NCBI RefSeq assembly: GCF_001667015.1
Contig: NZ_LZIS01000081.1
Coordinates: forward strand, 1-64,000
Reading direction: 5' to 3'
DNA length: 64,000 nt
Source: Mycobacterium sp. E3198
Lineage (GTDB): Bacteria > Actinomycetota > Actinomycetes > Mycobacteriales > Mycobacteriaceae
Shown here: in pieces, positions 56,036 to 64,000 of the stretch
Layout of the letters: each line of letters starts with the position of its first letter
Numbering within the stretch: position 1 is the stretch's first letter
Translations under genes and position numbers: made by a program
The notes under the pieces: generated by a model
What the model was told of the DNA's origin: nothing
Seen by the model: only the letters and a program-made list of their open reading frames with translations
Database searches by the model: none

Positions 56036-56905
56036 CTACTGATAAACACTAATTGGAACTTCGCGAGGCCCGTGCGCGCGGTGGATAGCCGCTATGGAGT
56101 CGTAAAATTCGACTTTCTCGATAAGCGTGGTCGCAAGAGGCACGCGGAGTTCACTCGCTCGGTGGGAATCGCCCGCGCGGAAATTGAGTTCGCTCTTCAA
56201 CGGGGTCTGGTAGTGTGCATGCATCGCATCGATCAGCCATTTTGTGAAGTCAGCGAACGACATCCGACTGTCGCGGTATGGCGTCCAATAATTGGCGCAA
56301 AGGTCCTCGGCGATGTAAACGCCCCCGGGCGCCAGGCCGCGAGGAAACAGATAGCGAAACGTCGTAATGATGTGAGAGTTCATGTGGCTGCCATCGTCCA
56401 GGATCACATCGAAAGGGCCGAACTCATCTATCACTCGCTGCAGGAAGGCGGTATCGGTCTGGCTGCCAAGACGAACGTGCACCCGCTTCGAAGGGTTGTC
56501 GAATTTTTGAGTGGTGACATCGATATCGATGCCGACGATCGTCGATTCTGGGTGGAGGTAACGACGCCACATCTGCAGGGATCCACCGCGCGCCACGCCG
56601 ACCTCGAGCATTCTTATCGGCTCGGAACGATGCCCGCGCAGCGCCGATTCGTAAACCGGCAAATAATGAAGGAGCTTATGGATGTTCGGTGTGTCGGCGA
56701 AAATCGCACCTAACTCGCTGCTCGGGGGCCTTACGTCAGAGGCGATCCAACGCACTTCTTTGCTCAGTTCAGGCCCTAGTTCCTTGAGCATGCGGTCGCG
56801 GTCGCGGTAGCGGTAGCGACGGCTCACAAATGGTCGCCTTGCAGAAACGACTAGCTCAGTTGCAAACAGGCTTTTACGGATGCGATTTTTTTGCTCTGGG
56901 GGCAC
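56036..56905 (-). CDS. SAM-dependent methyltransferase, sugar O-methyltransferase type (MycE/CmcI-like)
   Basis: A 289-residue methyltransferase of the group that includes macrocin/rhamnose O-methyltransferases. Motif I is MLEVGVARGGSLQMWRRY near residues 98-115, the acidic residue is GIDIDVT, and the catalytic-metal motif is ILDDGSHMNSHI with GGVYIAEDL downstream, as in Mg-dependent sugar methyltransferases. It starts at GTG (weak site), with ATG codons only further in. It likely O-methylates a deoxysugar of the surface glycolipid. It is divergent from nothing obvious: flanks are gene-free, AT-richer DNA. Confidence 0.8.
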   Translation of the reverse strand: MPPEQKNRIRKSLFATELVVSARRPFVSRRYRYRDRDRMLKELGPELSKEVRWIASDVRPPSSELGAIFADTPNIHKLLHYLPVYESALRGHRSEPIRMLEVGVARGGSLQMWRRYLHPESTIVGIDIDVTTQKFDNPSKRVHVRLGSQTDTAFLQRVIDEFGPFDVILDDGSHMNSHIITTFRYLFPRGLAPGGVYIAEDLCANYWTPYRDSRMSFADFTKWLIDAMHAHYQTPLKSELNFRAGDSHRASELRVPLATTLIEKVEFYDSIAAIHRAHGPREVPISVYQ

Positions 56906-57397
56906 AGCCGGATATCCTACTGCCCCAGCCCGTCGAGGTAAGATCAGGCACAGGCTCCGCGACTCGGTTGGGCGTTAAGGCATGAAACCTACATCTCCTG
57001 CGACTGGGATACGGTAGCGACCTAGTTACCTAGTTCACCGCTCTTGGTTATGTTCGGGCCTGCTATTGGCGCCACGGCGTCAGATCTCGGTCGGCACCCC
57101 GGATCGTCCTCCGCCGGGCGCTCAACAAGACCGATATCCAGCTGCGCCGCGTCGTGTCCCCACCCGCAGGAAGGGCTATTGCCTCAGGCTTTGTCGGCAG
57201 ATCGCGCGGGGTACCTGCCGAGAAAGGCCGACAAGAGCATCCGGTCGAGCGCTGGTCCTAATCGCGCTGTTTCGCCAGCGACGGATTCCTGGCGTCTCTT
57301 CGAACCACTACTACTGGTCAACCGCTAAACCGCAGAGTCTGCCGGCCCTATTCAGGACGGCGAAGAAGAAGACACCGTCATGCAGCATGCTTTCCCG
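56906..57397. other. gene-free stretch, possible decayed gene
   Basis: No intact gene. A plus-strand frame around 57100-57260 reads RIVLRRALNKTDIQLRRVVS before a stop, a pattern faintly like the start of FkbM-type methyltransferases, but it lacks a start and any later motif. I treat it as a possible remnant only. Confidence 0.35.
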
Positions 57398-58264
57398 TTA
57401 TCGATGCCGCCCTGGGGGATTCCGATCTTCAGCCGCAATGGTAGCGGGTGATTTCCGCCATCTTGACCGCATGGTCGCCAGCTCTTGCTCGGTGTAGAAA
57501 TAGCGTGCATAAGGCGTACCGTAAGCCGCCTCGATATCGGTCGCCGAAAACTGTATTTCTTGTAGGAAGTCTTTCATGAGATCGAAGTACCATTTCCGAG
57601 AAGAAAGGTTAGCCGGCCAGAGGCGCTCCACCCGGGAGGACTCTCCATAGCGCCCCACCACGAACTCGTTTATTGCATCCAGATGGTTTTTCTCGATGTC
57701 TTCGAACCTGAGCACTAGGACCCGCCACTTCCCTTCCCGGAAAATCTGCCAGCCCTTTTCCGGGTCAAACCCATGGTCGTAGATGCGAATGCCTGTGGCC
57801 GGCTCAAAATGGCGGTCAAACCATTCCGTTGCTTCCGCTATTCCTTCGTCCCATGCATGAAAGCGTGCCGTCAGTTCGTCCATACCCGCGTTCCGCGCGG
57901 CGTCCTCCGAATCGAAGCAAAACGGGTACACCGCAGCATCGGGGGTCGTCCGAGTTACCGCAAGATTTTGGAAAAAGCACGAGACCTTCCGGGCTAACGG
58001 ATCTCGCGTGGCAGTGATGATGTCGAAATATTCAACCCGCTTGGCGCGTCGACCCACACGATAGGGCTCGTATTTCGCATAGAAGTCTTCGCGATCGTGC
58101 AGATGGTAGTAACGATAACGGGCCTCCAGCGTTTCCTCGTGCGTCGTGGACCCCACCTTCCCCATCTGGAACACAAACAGCGGGTCCCGGAAGCGGCCTT
58201 GGGTGCGCCGCCAAGCGAGCACGGGATTCAGCGTCCACTTCATTCTGGTGGCGGTTCGAGACAT
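57398..58264 (-). CDS. NKWYS-family, sulfotransferase-like capsule/polysaccharide protein
   Basis: A 288-residue protein with features of the putative capsular polysaccharide synthesis (NKWYS) family: a P-loop-like start in FVFQMGKVGSTTHEETL (residues about 31-47), the 3'-phosphate-binding type strand IITATRDPLARKVSCFFQNL, and the namesake region LSSRKWYFDLMKDF near residues 235-248. These resemble PAPS-dependent sulfotransferases. The ATG at 58264 is preferred over a TTG 20 codons upstream. If active it could sulfate a sugar of the glycolipid, a modification known for some mycobacterial lipids. No PAPS-making genes are nearby, and assay is needed to tell its activity. Confidence 0.7.
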   Translation of the reverse strand: MSRTATRMKWTLNPVLAWRRTQGRFRDPLFVFQMGKVGSTTHEETLEARYRYYHLHDREDFYAKYEPYRVGRRAKRVEYFDIITATRDPLARKVSCFFQNLAVTRTTPDAAVYPFCFDSEDAARNAGMDELTARFHAWDEGIAEATEWFDRHFEPATGIRIYDHGFDPEKGWQIFREGKWRVLVLRFEDIEKNHLDAINEFVVGRYGESSRVERLWPANLSSRKWYFDLMKDFLQEIQFSATDIEAAYGTPYARYFYTEQELATMRSRWRKSPATIAAEDRNPPGRHR

Positions 58265-58721
58265 CTCTGGGGAGTATGCTGCAGGCGCACTGCTTCCGCA
58301 ACGGAACGCCAATATCCGACTCAATTATTTGGTTCTCGCTGGCGAAGTGCAGGTAGTCGCGTTATTGGTCCCGTCGGGCAGGACATCGGGGTAATGGAGG
58401 TTCCTTGCGCGGACCATCCGAGAGACTTCGACGCGCCCGCCGCGACCCGTGGTGCAAGGTTCGCCGCGCTACGTTGCTCTAACTCGATGACCCGTCGGGA
58501 CGCCATTTTGGACGGTGGCCGGATCCCGGATGTCGCGCCCCTCGGGCGCGGCGCAGTGACGTAGCCGGGGCGCGTCGGGGGTCCCGCGCATTCCGAGGGG
58601 TCGGAACCGACAACGACCTCAGCGAAGTGAAGTGGTTCAACGCCCCCGCTGATAATCGGAGAACCGGTAATCAATAATGATCGAGTCTGTGCCTATGGCG
58701 ACTGAAAGGCTAGAGCTCGCG
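58265..58721. other. gene-free divergent region upstream of glycosyltransferase 3
   Basis: No gene is supported. It must hold the promoters for the leftward NKWYS-family gene and the rightward glycosyltransferase gene. No palindrome or repeat stands out. In-frame ATGs at 58677 and 58695 are alternative starts for the next gene. Confidence 0.45.
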
Positions 58722-60011
58722 ATGAAAGTTGTGCTCGCATGTTATGGAAGTCGCGGTGACGTCGAACCCTCCGTCGCTGTCGGGCGCGAGCTGCAGCGCC
58801 GAGGGCACGACGTGCGGATGGCCGTTTCACCCAACCTGGTGAGCTTCACCGAGGCGGCGGGGCTCACGGCGGTCGCCTACGGGCTGGACACCCAGGCCCT
58901 CCTGGACGCGCAGCGCAACTATTGGACGTGCCGCTTCCACACTCCGTGGAATCTCAAAGAGCAGAACAGATTGCAGCGCGAGAACCTGGAGATCAGCAAC
59001 CAATGCTGGCGGGAGATGGGCACGACCCTCGTCTCGCTGGCGGAGGGGGCCGACCTGCTTTTCACCGGCCTGACCTTCGAGCAGCCCGCCGCCAACGTCG
59101 CCGAGTATTACGACATTCCGTTGGCCACATTGGATTACTACCCGATCCGGGCCAACGGGCAGCTCCTGCCGTTCCTCCCGTCGCCGTTGATTCGCCGCGC
59201 ATGGCTGATGGGCGAATGGATGAATTGGCGAGCCATGAAGAAGACCGACGACGCGCAGCGCCGGGAACTGGGACTGCCGAAGGCCACCCGCCCCCCGTCG
59301 CGACGGATCACCGAACGCGGTTCACTGCAAATCCAGGCCTATGACGAGGTGTGGTTTCCCGGGCTGGCCGCGGAGTGGGCGAAATTCGATGGCCAGCGGC
59401 CCTTCGTCGGCACCCTCACGATGGAGTGGCCGACCGATGCCGACGAAGAAGTTGCGTCGTGGATCGCCGCGGGCACCCCGCCGATCTTCTTCGGCTTTGG
59501 CACCATACCCATCGCATCACCGGCCGACACGCTCGCCATGATCGGAGCGGCCTGCGCGGAGGTGGGCGAGCGGGCGTTGGTCTGCGCCGGGTCGAGTGAC
59601 TTCAGCGATACCCCCGATTTCGAGCACGTGAAGGTGGTGAAGACCGTCAATTACGCGACGACCTTTCCCGTCTGCCGCGCGGTCGTGCACCACGGTGGCG
59701 CGGGCACCTTGGCCGCGGGCTTGCGCGCCGGGGTCCCGACGCTGATCCTCTGGACGCTGCCCGATCAGATTTTTTGGGGAGCTCAGCTCAAGCGGCTCAA
59801 GGTTGGCTCCGCCCGGCGCTTTTCGTCCGTCACCCGGAAATCGTTGGTCGCTGAACTTCGCACCATCCTGGACCCGCAGTACCTCACGCGTGCCCGTGAG
59901 ATCGCCGCCCGGATGACCAGACCCGCCGAAAGTGCCGCAGCCGCTGCCACTCTCCTCGAAGATTTCGCCTCCGTACGGCGCGTCGGGCAATCGGTGCGGC
60001 CGGCCCGTTGA
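58722..60011 (+). CDS. GPL-type glycosyltransferase (GT1/UGT fold), copy 3
   Basis: A 429-residue paralog of the enzymes at 46.4 and 53.3 kb. The start at MKVVLACYGSRGDVEPSVAV aligns with the starts of the other two; longer frames from 58677 or 58695 add unmatched residues. The C-terminal motif reads VVHHGGAGTLAAGLRAGVPTLILW, with Leu for Thr at one site. It resembles copy 1 more than copy 2 in the central part (IRANGQLLPFLPSPLIRRA against IRVNGQLFPGLPAPLVRSA). It presumably adds another sugar to the same lipid. Confidence 0.9.
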   Translation: MKVVLACYGSRGDVEPSVAVGRELQRRGHDVRMAVSPNLVSFTEAAGLTAVAYGLDTQALLDAQRNYWTCRFHTPWNLKEQNRLQRENLEISNQCWREMGTTLVSLAEGADLLFTGLTFEQPAANVAEYYDIPLATLDYYPIRANGQLLPFLPSPLIRRAWLMGEWMNWRAMKKTDDAQRRELGLPKATRPPSRRITERGSLQIQAYDEVWFPGLAAEWAKFDGQRPFVGTLTMEWPTDADEEVASWIAAGTPPIFFGFGTIPIASPADTLAMIGAACAEVGERALVCAGSSDFSDTPDFEHVKVVKTVNYATTFPVCRAVVHHGGAGTLAAGLRAGVPTLILWTLPDQIFWGAQLKRLKVGSARRFSSVTRKSLVAELRTILDPQYLTRAREIAARMTRPAESAAAAATLLEDFASVRRVGQSVRPAR

Positions 60012-60100
60012 GCTGAAGGCCACTTCCGTTCTGCCGCAACGCCTACCGGCCCGGGCTGAATGTCATCGTTACCTCTGACGCGATGCCATCGCCGCGCGCT

Positions 60101-61348
60101 TCAACACAGGCCGAGAATGGTGGCGAGTTCGTTGTCGTGACGGTTGCGTTCGAAGCGCCGCGCCGTTTCCACCGCACGGAATGCGAGGCTGCGCCGCAGC
60201 TCCTCGTCCGACTCGAGCTCCATCAAATTGGCTGCGAGCGCTTTCGCATCCCCGGCGGCGCTCAGCAGCCCGTTGACTCCGGCATCGATGATCTCCGGGG
60301 TGCCACCCGCGTTCGTTCCGCACACCGGCAGGCCGGCCCTCATCGCCTCGACGGTAACGCGGCCGAACGCCTCGCACTCGCTGCACATGAGACCGACGTG
60401 GGCGGCGGACCAGTAGCGGTCGACGTCGTCTGTGGGCCCGTGAATGTTCACCAGGTCGGAGACGCCAAGACGCCGAGCAAGCTCGCGGAGTGGTTCTTGG
60501 TCGCCGGCACCGACCAACGCCAACTCGATGTCCACGCCGGCGTCCCGGGCTATGGCAACAGCCTCGACCGCGAGGTGCTGTCCCTTAGATTGGGAGAAAC
60601 GACCGACCAGCACAACGCGCAGGGGCTCGCCCGGATCCCGCTGCGGCGGCGTCGCGGGTGCGGCGTCGATGGCCGGGTAGAGCACGCACGTCTCAATCGT
60701 CGGATCTGCCGCGAGCAGCGACTGCTCAACTGCTTGAGAACAGCAGAGCACCGCCTCCGAGAGCCTGCCAATCACCCGGACGGTCCTGCGGTAGCCCAGG
60801 AAAAACCGAAGCTGATGGTCTTCCTTTCCGAACTCGCAGACCATCCAGTAGTGCGGGATTCCGAGCAGTTTGGCGGCAACGGCGTGCGAAGGAATGCCCA
60901 TCGTGTTGGTCAGCACCATCGTCGGCCGCAGTCGAATAAGTAGCAGTACTGCTCGCGCGATGCCCGGCAGGAGCAGCGCGACGGTCATCGCCTCGGCAAG
61001 TGGCACCAGAACCGCGCCCAACAGCGCCTGCGCGAGTCGCGAGCGGAGGCCTTCCCGCCACTGCTCGACGTAACCCCACCACGGCACCCAGCTGATCTCG
61101 GTCCGGATGCCGTGTTCAGCGCACTCCGTCGCGAGGCTTCCCATGCGCGGATAGACGCCGACGAGATCGAGGTCTGGCCGCTTTTTCCGAAGCGCCAATG
61201 CCATGTCACGGAATCCGAATTCAGCTCCTCCGGCCAACTCCCATCGATGGGAGATCAGCAACACTCGGGGGAGGTCGTTTCTGGTGCGTGATCCCTTGGT
61301 CGCGTGCCGCCTGCCCCCGACGCGGCGCCAGATATCGGCGGCAATCAT
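60101..61348 (-). CDS. GT4-family glycosyltransferase
   Basis: A 415-residue GT-B fold enzyme. The N-terminal domain has LLISHRWELAGGAEFGFRDMALAL, and the C-terminal GT4 domain reads VVLVGRFSQSKGQHLAVEA followed by the EX7E catalytic motif in SECEAFGRVTVEAM and GTPEIIDAGVNGLL. Two hydrophobic stretches near residues 105-135 may tether it to the membrane. GT4 enzymes are retaining and use nucleotide sugars such as GDP-mannose. This is a different fold family from the three GPL-type enzymes, so the glycan probably has at least one sugar added by a separate mechanism. It converges on glycosyltransferase 3 with an 89-bp gap. Confidence 0.87.
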   Translation of the reverse strand: MIAADIWRRVGGRRHATKGSRTRNDLPRVLLISHRWELAGGAEFGFRDMALALRKKRPDLDLVGVYPRMGSLATECAEHGIRTEISWVPWWGYVEQWREGLRSRLAQALLGAVLVPLAEAMTVALLLPGIARAVLLLIRLRPTMVLTNTMGIPSHAVAAKLLGIPHYWMVCEFGKEDHQLRFFLGYRRTVRVIGRLSEAVLCCSQAVEQSLLAADPTIETCVLYPAIDAAPATPPQRDPGEPLRVVLVGRFSQSKGQHLAVEAVAIARDAGVDIELALVGAGDQEPLRELARRLGVSDLVNIHGPTDDVDRYWSAAHVGLMCSECEAFGRVTVEAMRAGLPVCGTNAGGTPEIIDAGVNGLLSAAGDAKALAANLMELESDEELRRSLAFRAVETARRFERNRHDNELATILGLC

Positions 61349-61413
61349 TGCGACAGTATGCCCAAGCGTGCTGGCATCCGTAAGCTCCGGGGCCAGGTGC
61401 TAGCATCCCGTCC

Positions 61414-62406
61414 GTGTCTGACAGCGGCGCCCCGGTGCGGATCGGCATCTTGGGGGCTGCGGGCATTACGCCGGCGGCGCTTATCAAGCCGGCTCGGGGA
61501 AACAGCGAAGTGGTAATGGCCGCGGTGGCCGCGCGCGATGTTTCGCGCGCTCAAGCCTTTGCCGCCAAACAGGGCATTGCCCGGGTGCACGACAGTTACG
61601 AGGCGCTGCTCGACGATCCGGAGATTGACGCGGTCTACAACCCGCTGCCAACCGCCCTGCACGGCAGGTGGACTCGCGCTGCGCTGGACGCGGGCAAGCA
61701 CGTGCTGTGTGAAAAGCCGTTCACCGCCAATGCCGCCGAGGCCCGCGAGATCGCCGAACTGGCCGCGAAGTCAGACCGGGTGGTGATGGAGGCATTCCAT
61801 TACCGCTACCACCCGTGTGCTGCGCGCATCGAGCAAGTCATCGCCTCGGGGGAGCTGGGCAAGCTGGAGCGGGTCGAGGGGCACTGGTGTTTCTGGATGC
61901 CGAAGTTCTCCACCAACCGCTACGACTACTCCATGGCCGGTGGTGCGCTCATGGACCTGGGATGTTATGCGGTTGACATGGTGCGCAGGTATGGCGGTTC
62001 GACCCCGAAAGTCGTTTCGGCGCAAGCGAAGTTGCATGGTCCAGAGGTCGACCGGGTCATGACTGCCGAACTGCGGTTTGCCGGCGGGCACACCGGCCGG
62101 ATCCACTGCTCGATGTGGTCGATCGATGTACCGCGTTTGACCGTAAAGGTGGTCGGCGACCGCGGCGAGTTGCGGCTCCACCCGCTGGCACCGTTCCAGC
62201 GGTTCTCGGTCCGATCTTCCACCGGAAAGCGTGTCGAGAATTTCCCGCCACGGCCCACCACGTACGCGCATCAGCTTGACGCTTTCGCCGCGGCCGTGCT
62301 TCGCGGTGAACCGGTGAAGACGACACCGGAAGAAGCGATCGAGAACATGACCGTCATCGACGCGATGTATCGCGCTGCCGGCCTTTCGATCCGTATGCCC
62401 GCCTAA
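61414..62406 (+). CDS. Gfo/Idh/MocA family NAD(P)-dependent sugar oxidoreductase
   Basis: A 330-residue oxidoreductase. The N-terminal Rossmann motif is IGILGAAGITPAALIKPA near residues 8-25, the hallmark EKP motif is HVLCEKPFTANAAEA (about residues 92-105), and the C-terminal alpha/beta domain has MEAFHYRYHPCA and GGALMDLGCYAVDMVRR, with the His and Asp/Tyr positions of the family. Such enzymes dehydrogenate or reduce sugar rings, and are used in deoxysugar synthesis. It starts at GTG and is divergent from the GT4 gene over 65 bp. It ends overlapping the second GMC gene by 4 bp. Confidence 0.87.
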   Translation: MSDSGAPVRIGILGAAGITPAALIKPARGNSEVVMAAVAARDVSRAQAFAAKQGIARVHDSYEALLDDPEIDAVYNPLPTALHGRWTRAALDAGKHVLCEKPFTANAAEAREIAELAAKSDRVVMEAFHYRYHPCAARIEQVIASGELGKLERVEGHWCFWMPKFSTNRYDYSMAGGALMDLGCYAVDMVRRYGGSTPKVVSAQAKLHGPEVDRVMTAELRFAGGHTGRIHCSMWSIDVPRLTVKVVGDRGELRLHPLAPFQRFSVRSSTGKRVENFPPRPTTYAHQLDAFAAAVLRGEPVKTTPEEAIENMTVIDAMYRAAGLSIRMPA

Positions 62407-64000
62407 ACGGTGGAAAAGTGCACCTGGTTGAGGTGCGCGGCCACCCGCAGGGCGTTGGCCGCGACCGTCAAACTGGGGTTCAAAGCGGCGCTGGAAGGGA
62501 AGAAGGACGTGTCGACGACGTAAAGGTTGTCGACTTCGTGCGCCCGGTTTTGTGGATCGAGCACACTGGTCTTCGGATCGTTGCCGAACCGACATGTCCC
62601 GCAGACGTGACCCAGGTTCGCGTTGGCTTCGCCGCTCCCCACGGTCATCCGGCGAAACGGCTGCAACACCGCTTTCAGTTGGCGCAAAAAAGCGGCGCGG
62701 CGTGCGACCTCACTGGCGTGTAAGCGGTATTGAATGCGCAGCCGCTGTCGGCCGTCCAGGCTGGGCCGGTCGTAGGGCAGGACGCGGTTGTCCAGATAGG
62801 GCAGGTCTTCTGTCATCGCGGCCAACACCAGTCCGCCGGTGAAGAACCGCGTGTAGACCTGGCGCACCGCCGGGCTCATCAGGCGCAGCGCCCTGCCCCG
62901 CCAGTCGGGGCGGTTGGTTAGCCATTGCATGGGCGGTATAGCGCCGAACGACTGCACGGTGCCGTGTTTCTGCCCCTCCCAGAAATAGAAGTCGTTGAGC
63001 CCGATCTCTTTGTTCGCGGCGTCGGTCTTGTGGCCGGGGTGCGGCCAGATTTCGATCGTATCCAGCAAGTGGCGCATCAGGTTGCGTCCTACCCAGTCGG
63101 AGCCGTTGGCCAGTCCGCGCGGCCAGTCACCCGAGCGCGAGTTGAGCAGCAGCACCGGGGTGGCCAGCGCGCCGGCGGCCAGCACCACCACCTTGGCTTT
63201 GAGGGCCAGCATGTCGGAGTGGTGCTGGGCGATCACCTGGGTGACCTGGGTGCGGTCGGCTTCGAGGCGCAGCACCCGGCATTCGGCCAGCAGGTGCGCG
63301 CCGTGCTCGGTGAGCGCGGGCAGCACGCCGTTGCGGGCGGCGTCGTTCTTGCACGACCGGGGGCACAGATAGGTCTGGCAGGTGGCGCAGTCGTCGGTGT
63401 ATTCGCAGGCCATCGGCAGGTGGTAGGGGTGCAGTCCACGCCCGGACAGGTAGTCGACCAGCGACTGGTTGTCCGCCGAAAACGGTGGTGCCGGGGGCAG
63501 GCCGACTTCGGCGGCTTCCGGGCGCAGCGGATCCGGTGCGCCGCGCACGCCGAGCAGTTTTTCAGTTTGCGCGTACCAGGGGCTGAGCTGGTCGTAGGTG
63601 ATGGGCCAGGCGTCGGGGACGGTGGACTCGCCGGGGTCGCGGAAGTTTTGGCGGGGGGTGAAATCTTGGGCGAAGAACCGTTCACAGACCATCCCGTACA
63701 GCGCCGAGGAGCCGCCGGTGCCGCTGCCGATGAACGGCACGAACCGCTTCGGGAAGCGCCCGCTGATGTCTTCGACCTCGTCGGTGGTGCGCCCGGCGCG
63801 GGCCAGGGCGTCGTAGTACGCCTCTGCGGAACGGGCTGCCATCGGTTCGGCCAGTTCGGGCATGGCCGCGCGAATTGTGCCCGGCGTGCCGGGCAGGGTC
63901 GAGCGTCCTTTTTCGACGAAAAGCACTCGCCGGCCCGAGCGCGCCAGCGAATAGCCCAGCATCCCGCCGCCCATGCCGGTGCCCACGACGATCACGTCCC
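62403..64000 (-). CDS. GMC-type oxidoreductase with Cys-rich insert, copy 2 (N-terminus beyond window)
   Basis: At least 530 residues of a GMC flavoenzyme nearly identical to the gene at 47.7-49.4 kb. The FAD motif GTGMGGGMLGYSLA is just inside the window; by comparison with copy 1 about 18 N-terminal residues lie outside. The five-Cys insert (from CEYTDDCATC) and GMC C-terminus DTSFFPSSAALNPSLTVAANALR are kept. Differences cluster in the segment from about IEIWPHPGHKTDAANKE through MTEDLPY, a substrate-facing region, so the two enzymes may act on different alcohols. A 149-bp stretch is identical at the DNA level. It closes the island as far as can be seen. Confidence 0.88.
   Translation of the reverse strand, partial: DVIVVGTGMGGGMLGYSLARSGRRVLFVEKGRSTLPGTPGTIRAAMPELAEPMAARSAEAYYDALARAGRTTDEVEDISGRFPKRFVPFIGSGTGGSSALYGMVCERFFAQDFTPRQNFRDPGESTVPDAWPITYDQLSPWYAQTEKLLGVRGAPDPLRPEAAEVGLPPAPPFSADNQSLVDYLSGRGLHPYHLPMACEYTDDCATCQTYLCPRSCKNDAARNGVLPALTEHGAHLLAECRVLRLEADRTQVTQVIAQHHSDMLALKAKVVVLAAGALATPVLLLNSRSGDWPRGLANGSDWVGRNLMRHLLDTIEIWPHPGHKTDAANKEIGLNDFYFWEGQKHGTVQSFGAIPPMQWLTNRPDWRGRALRLMSPAVRQVYTRFFTGGLVLAAMTEDLPYLDNRVLPYDRPSLDGRQRLRIQYRLHASEVARRAAFLRQLKAVLQPFRRMTVGSGEANANLGHVCGTCRFGNDPKTSVLDPQNRAHEVDNLYVVDTSFFPSSAALNPSLTVAANALRVAAHLNQVHFSTV
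63148..63296. repeat. 149-bp direct repeat within GMC gene 2 (identical to 48463-48611)
   Basis: This stretch is identical to the matching part of GMC gene 1, in the same orientation, with mismatches starting directly at both ends. It covers codons for the segment after the Cys-rich insert (VLRLEADRTQVTQV region). A conversion tract or recent duplication is the simplest reading. Confidence 0.9.

Noticed and set aside
57044..57497. Frames suggesting a transposase or methyltransferase in the 56.9-57.4 kb gap
   Set aside because: No DDE, zinc or SAM motif is visible and the best frame stops early; noted only as a possible remnant.
1..64000. tRNA, rRNA or insertion-sequence genes
   Set aside because: No tRNA T-loop/anticodon pattern, rRNA stretch or intact transposase was seen by reading; a tRNAscan or IS search would be needed to exclude small or decayed ones.

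Overview
The window comes from a high-GC actinobacterium, almost certainly a slow-growing Mycobacterium. The gene order glbN, two SDR reductases, an SRPBCC protein, dnaE1, fadD11, plsB1, a deazaflavin nitroreductase, ilvA, treZ-treY-treX, an OatA-like acyltransferase, ripD and bioA follows the M. tuberculosis Rv1542c-Rv1568 backbone as I know it. PE, MmpL/MmpS and glycopeptidolipid-type glycosyltransferase genes also point to this genus. The species cannot be fixed from the sequence. A PE protein with a Gly-Asn-rich tail argues against the core of the M. avium complex, while the glycolipid genes argue for a species making GPL- or LOS-like surface lipids.

Left part (1-38 kb): conserved backbone with insertions. 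The first 340 bases are a fold-back inverted repeat that splits a methyltransferase gene. A TetR-MmpS-MmpL export module sits between the SRPBCC gene and dnaE1. Between dnaE1 and fadD11 lie a TetR regulator divergent from an amidohydrolase/alcohol dehydrogenase operon, then a beta-lactamase-fold hydrolase/flavin oxidoreductase operon divergent from a Cys-rich MerR regulator, and a VOC protein. FadD11-PlsB1 (acyl activation and glycerophosphate acylation), ilvA, a PAP2 phosphatase, a MocR/flavoprotein divergent pair, Mug glycosylase and an LCMT-like methyltransferase follow. The glycogen-to-trehalose operon treX-treY-treZ is transcribed leftward. RipD is a catalytically dead NlpC/P60 protein with a Pro-Gln pentapeptide tail.

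Right part (38-64 kb): an accessory surface-glycolipid island starts just after bioA, where M. tuberculosis would continue into other biotin genes. It holds a PE protein, an MmpS-MmpL-MmpL exporter set arranged as in GPL loci, three paralogous GPL-type glycosyltransferases, a GT4 glycosyltransferase, a Gfo/Idh/MocA oxidoreductase, two unlike methyltransferases, a sulfotransferase-like NKWYS-family protein, a DrrABC-type ABC exporter, a PE_PGRS-like protein and two nearly identical Cys-rich GMC oxidoreductases. The GMC genes lie about 14.7 kb apart in the same orientation and share a 149-bp identical tract. The middle (about 54.5-58.7 kb) is clearly AT-richer and gene-poor, as expected for recently acquired DNA.

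Working model (inference): the glycosyltransferases, methyltransferases, oxidoreductases and possibly a sulfotransferase build and decorate a glycolipid head group, and MmpL and ABC systems export it. No peptide synthetase or polyketide synthase lies in the window, so the lipid core must be made elsewhere.
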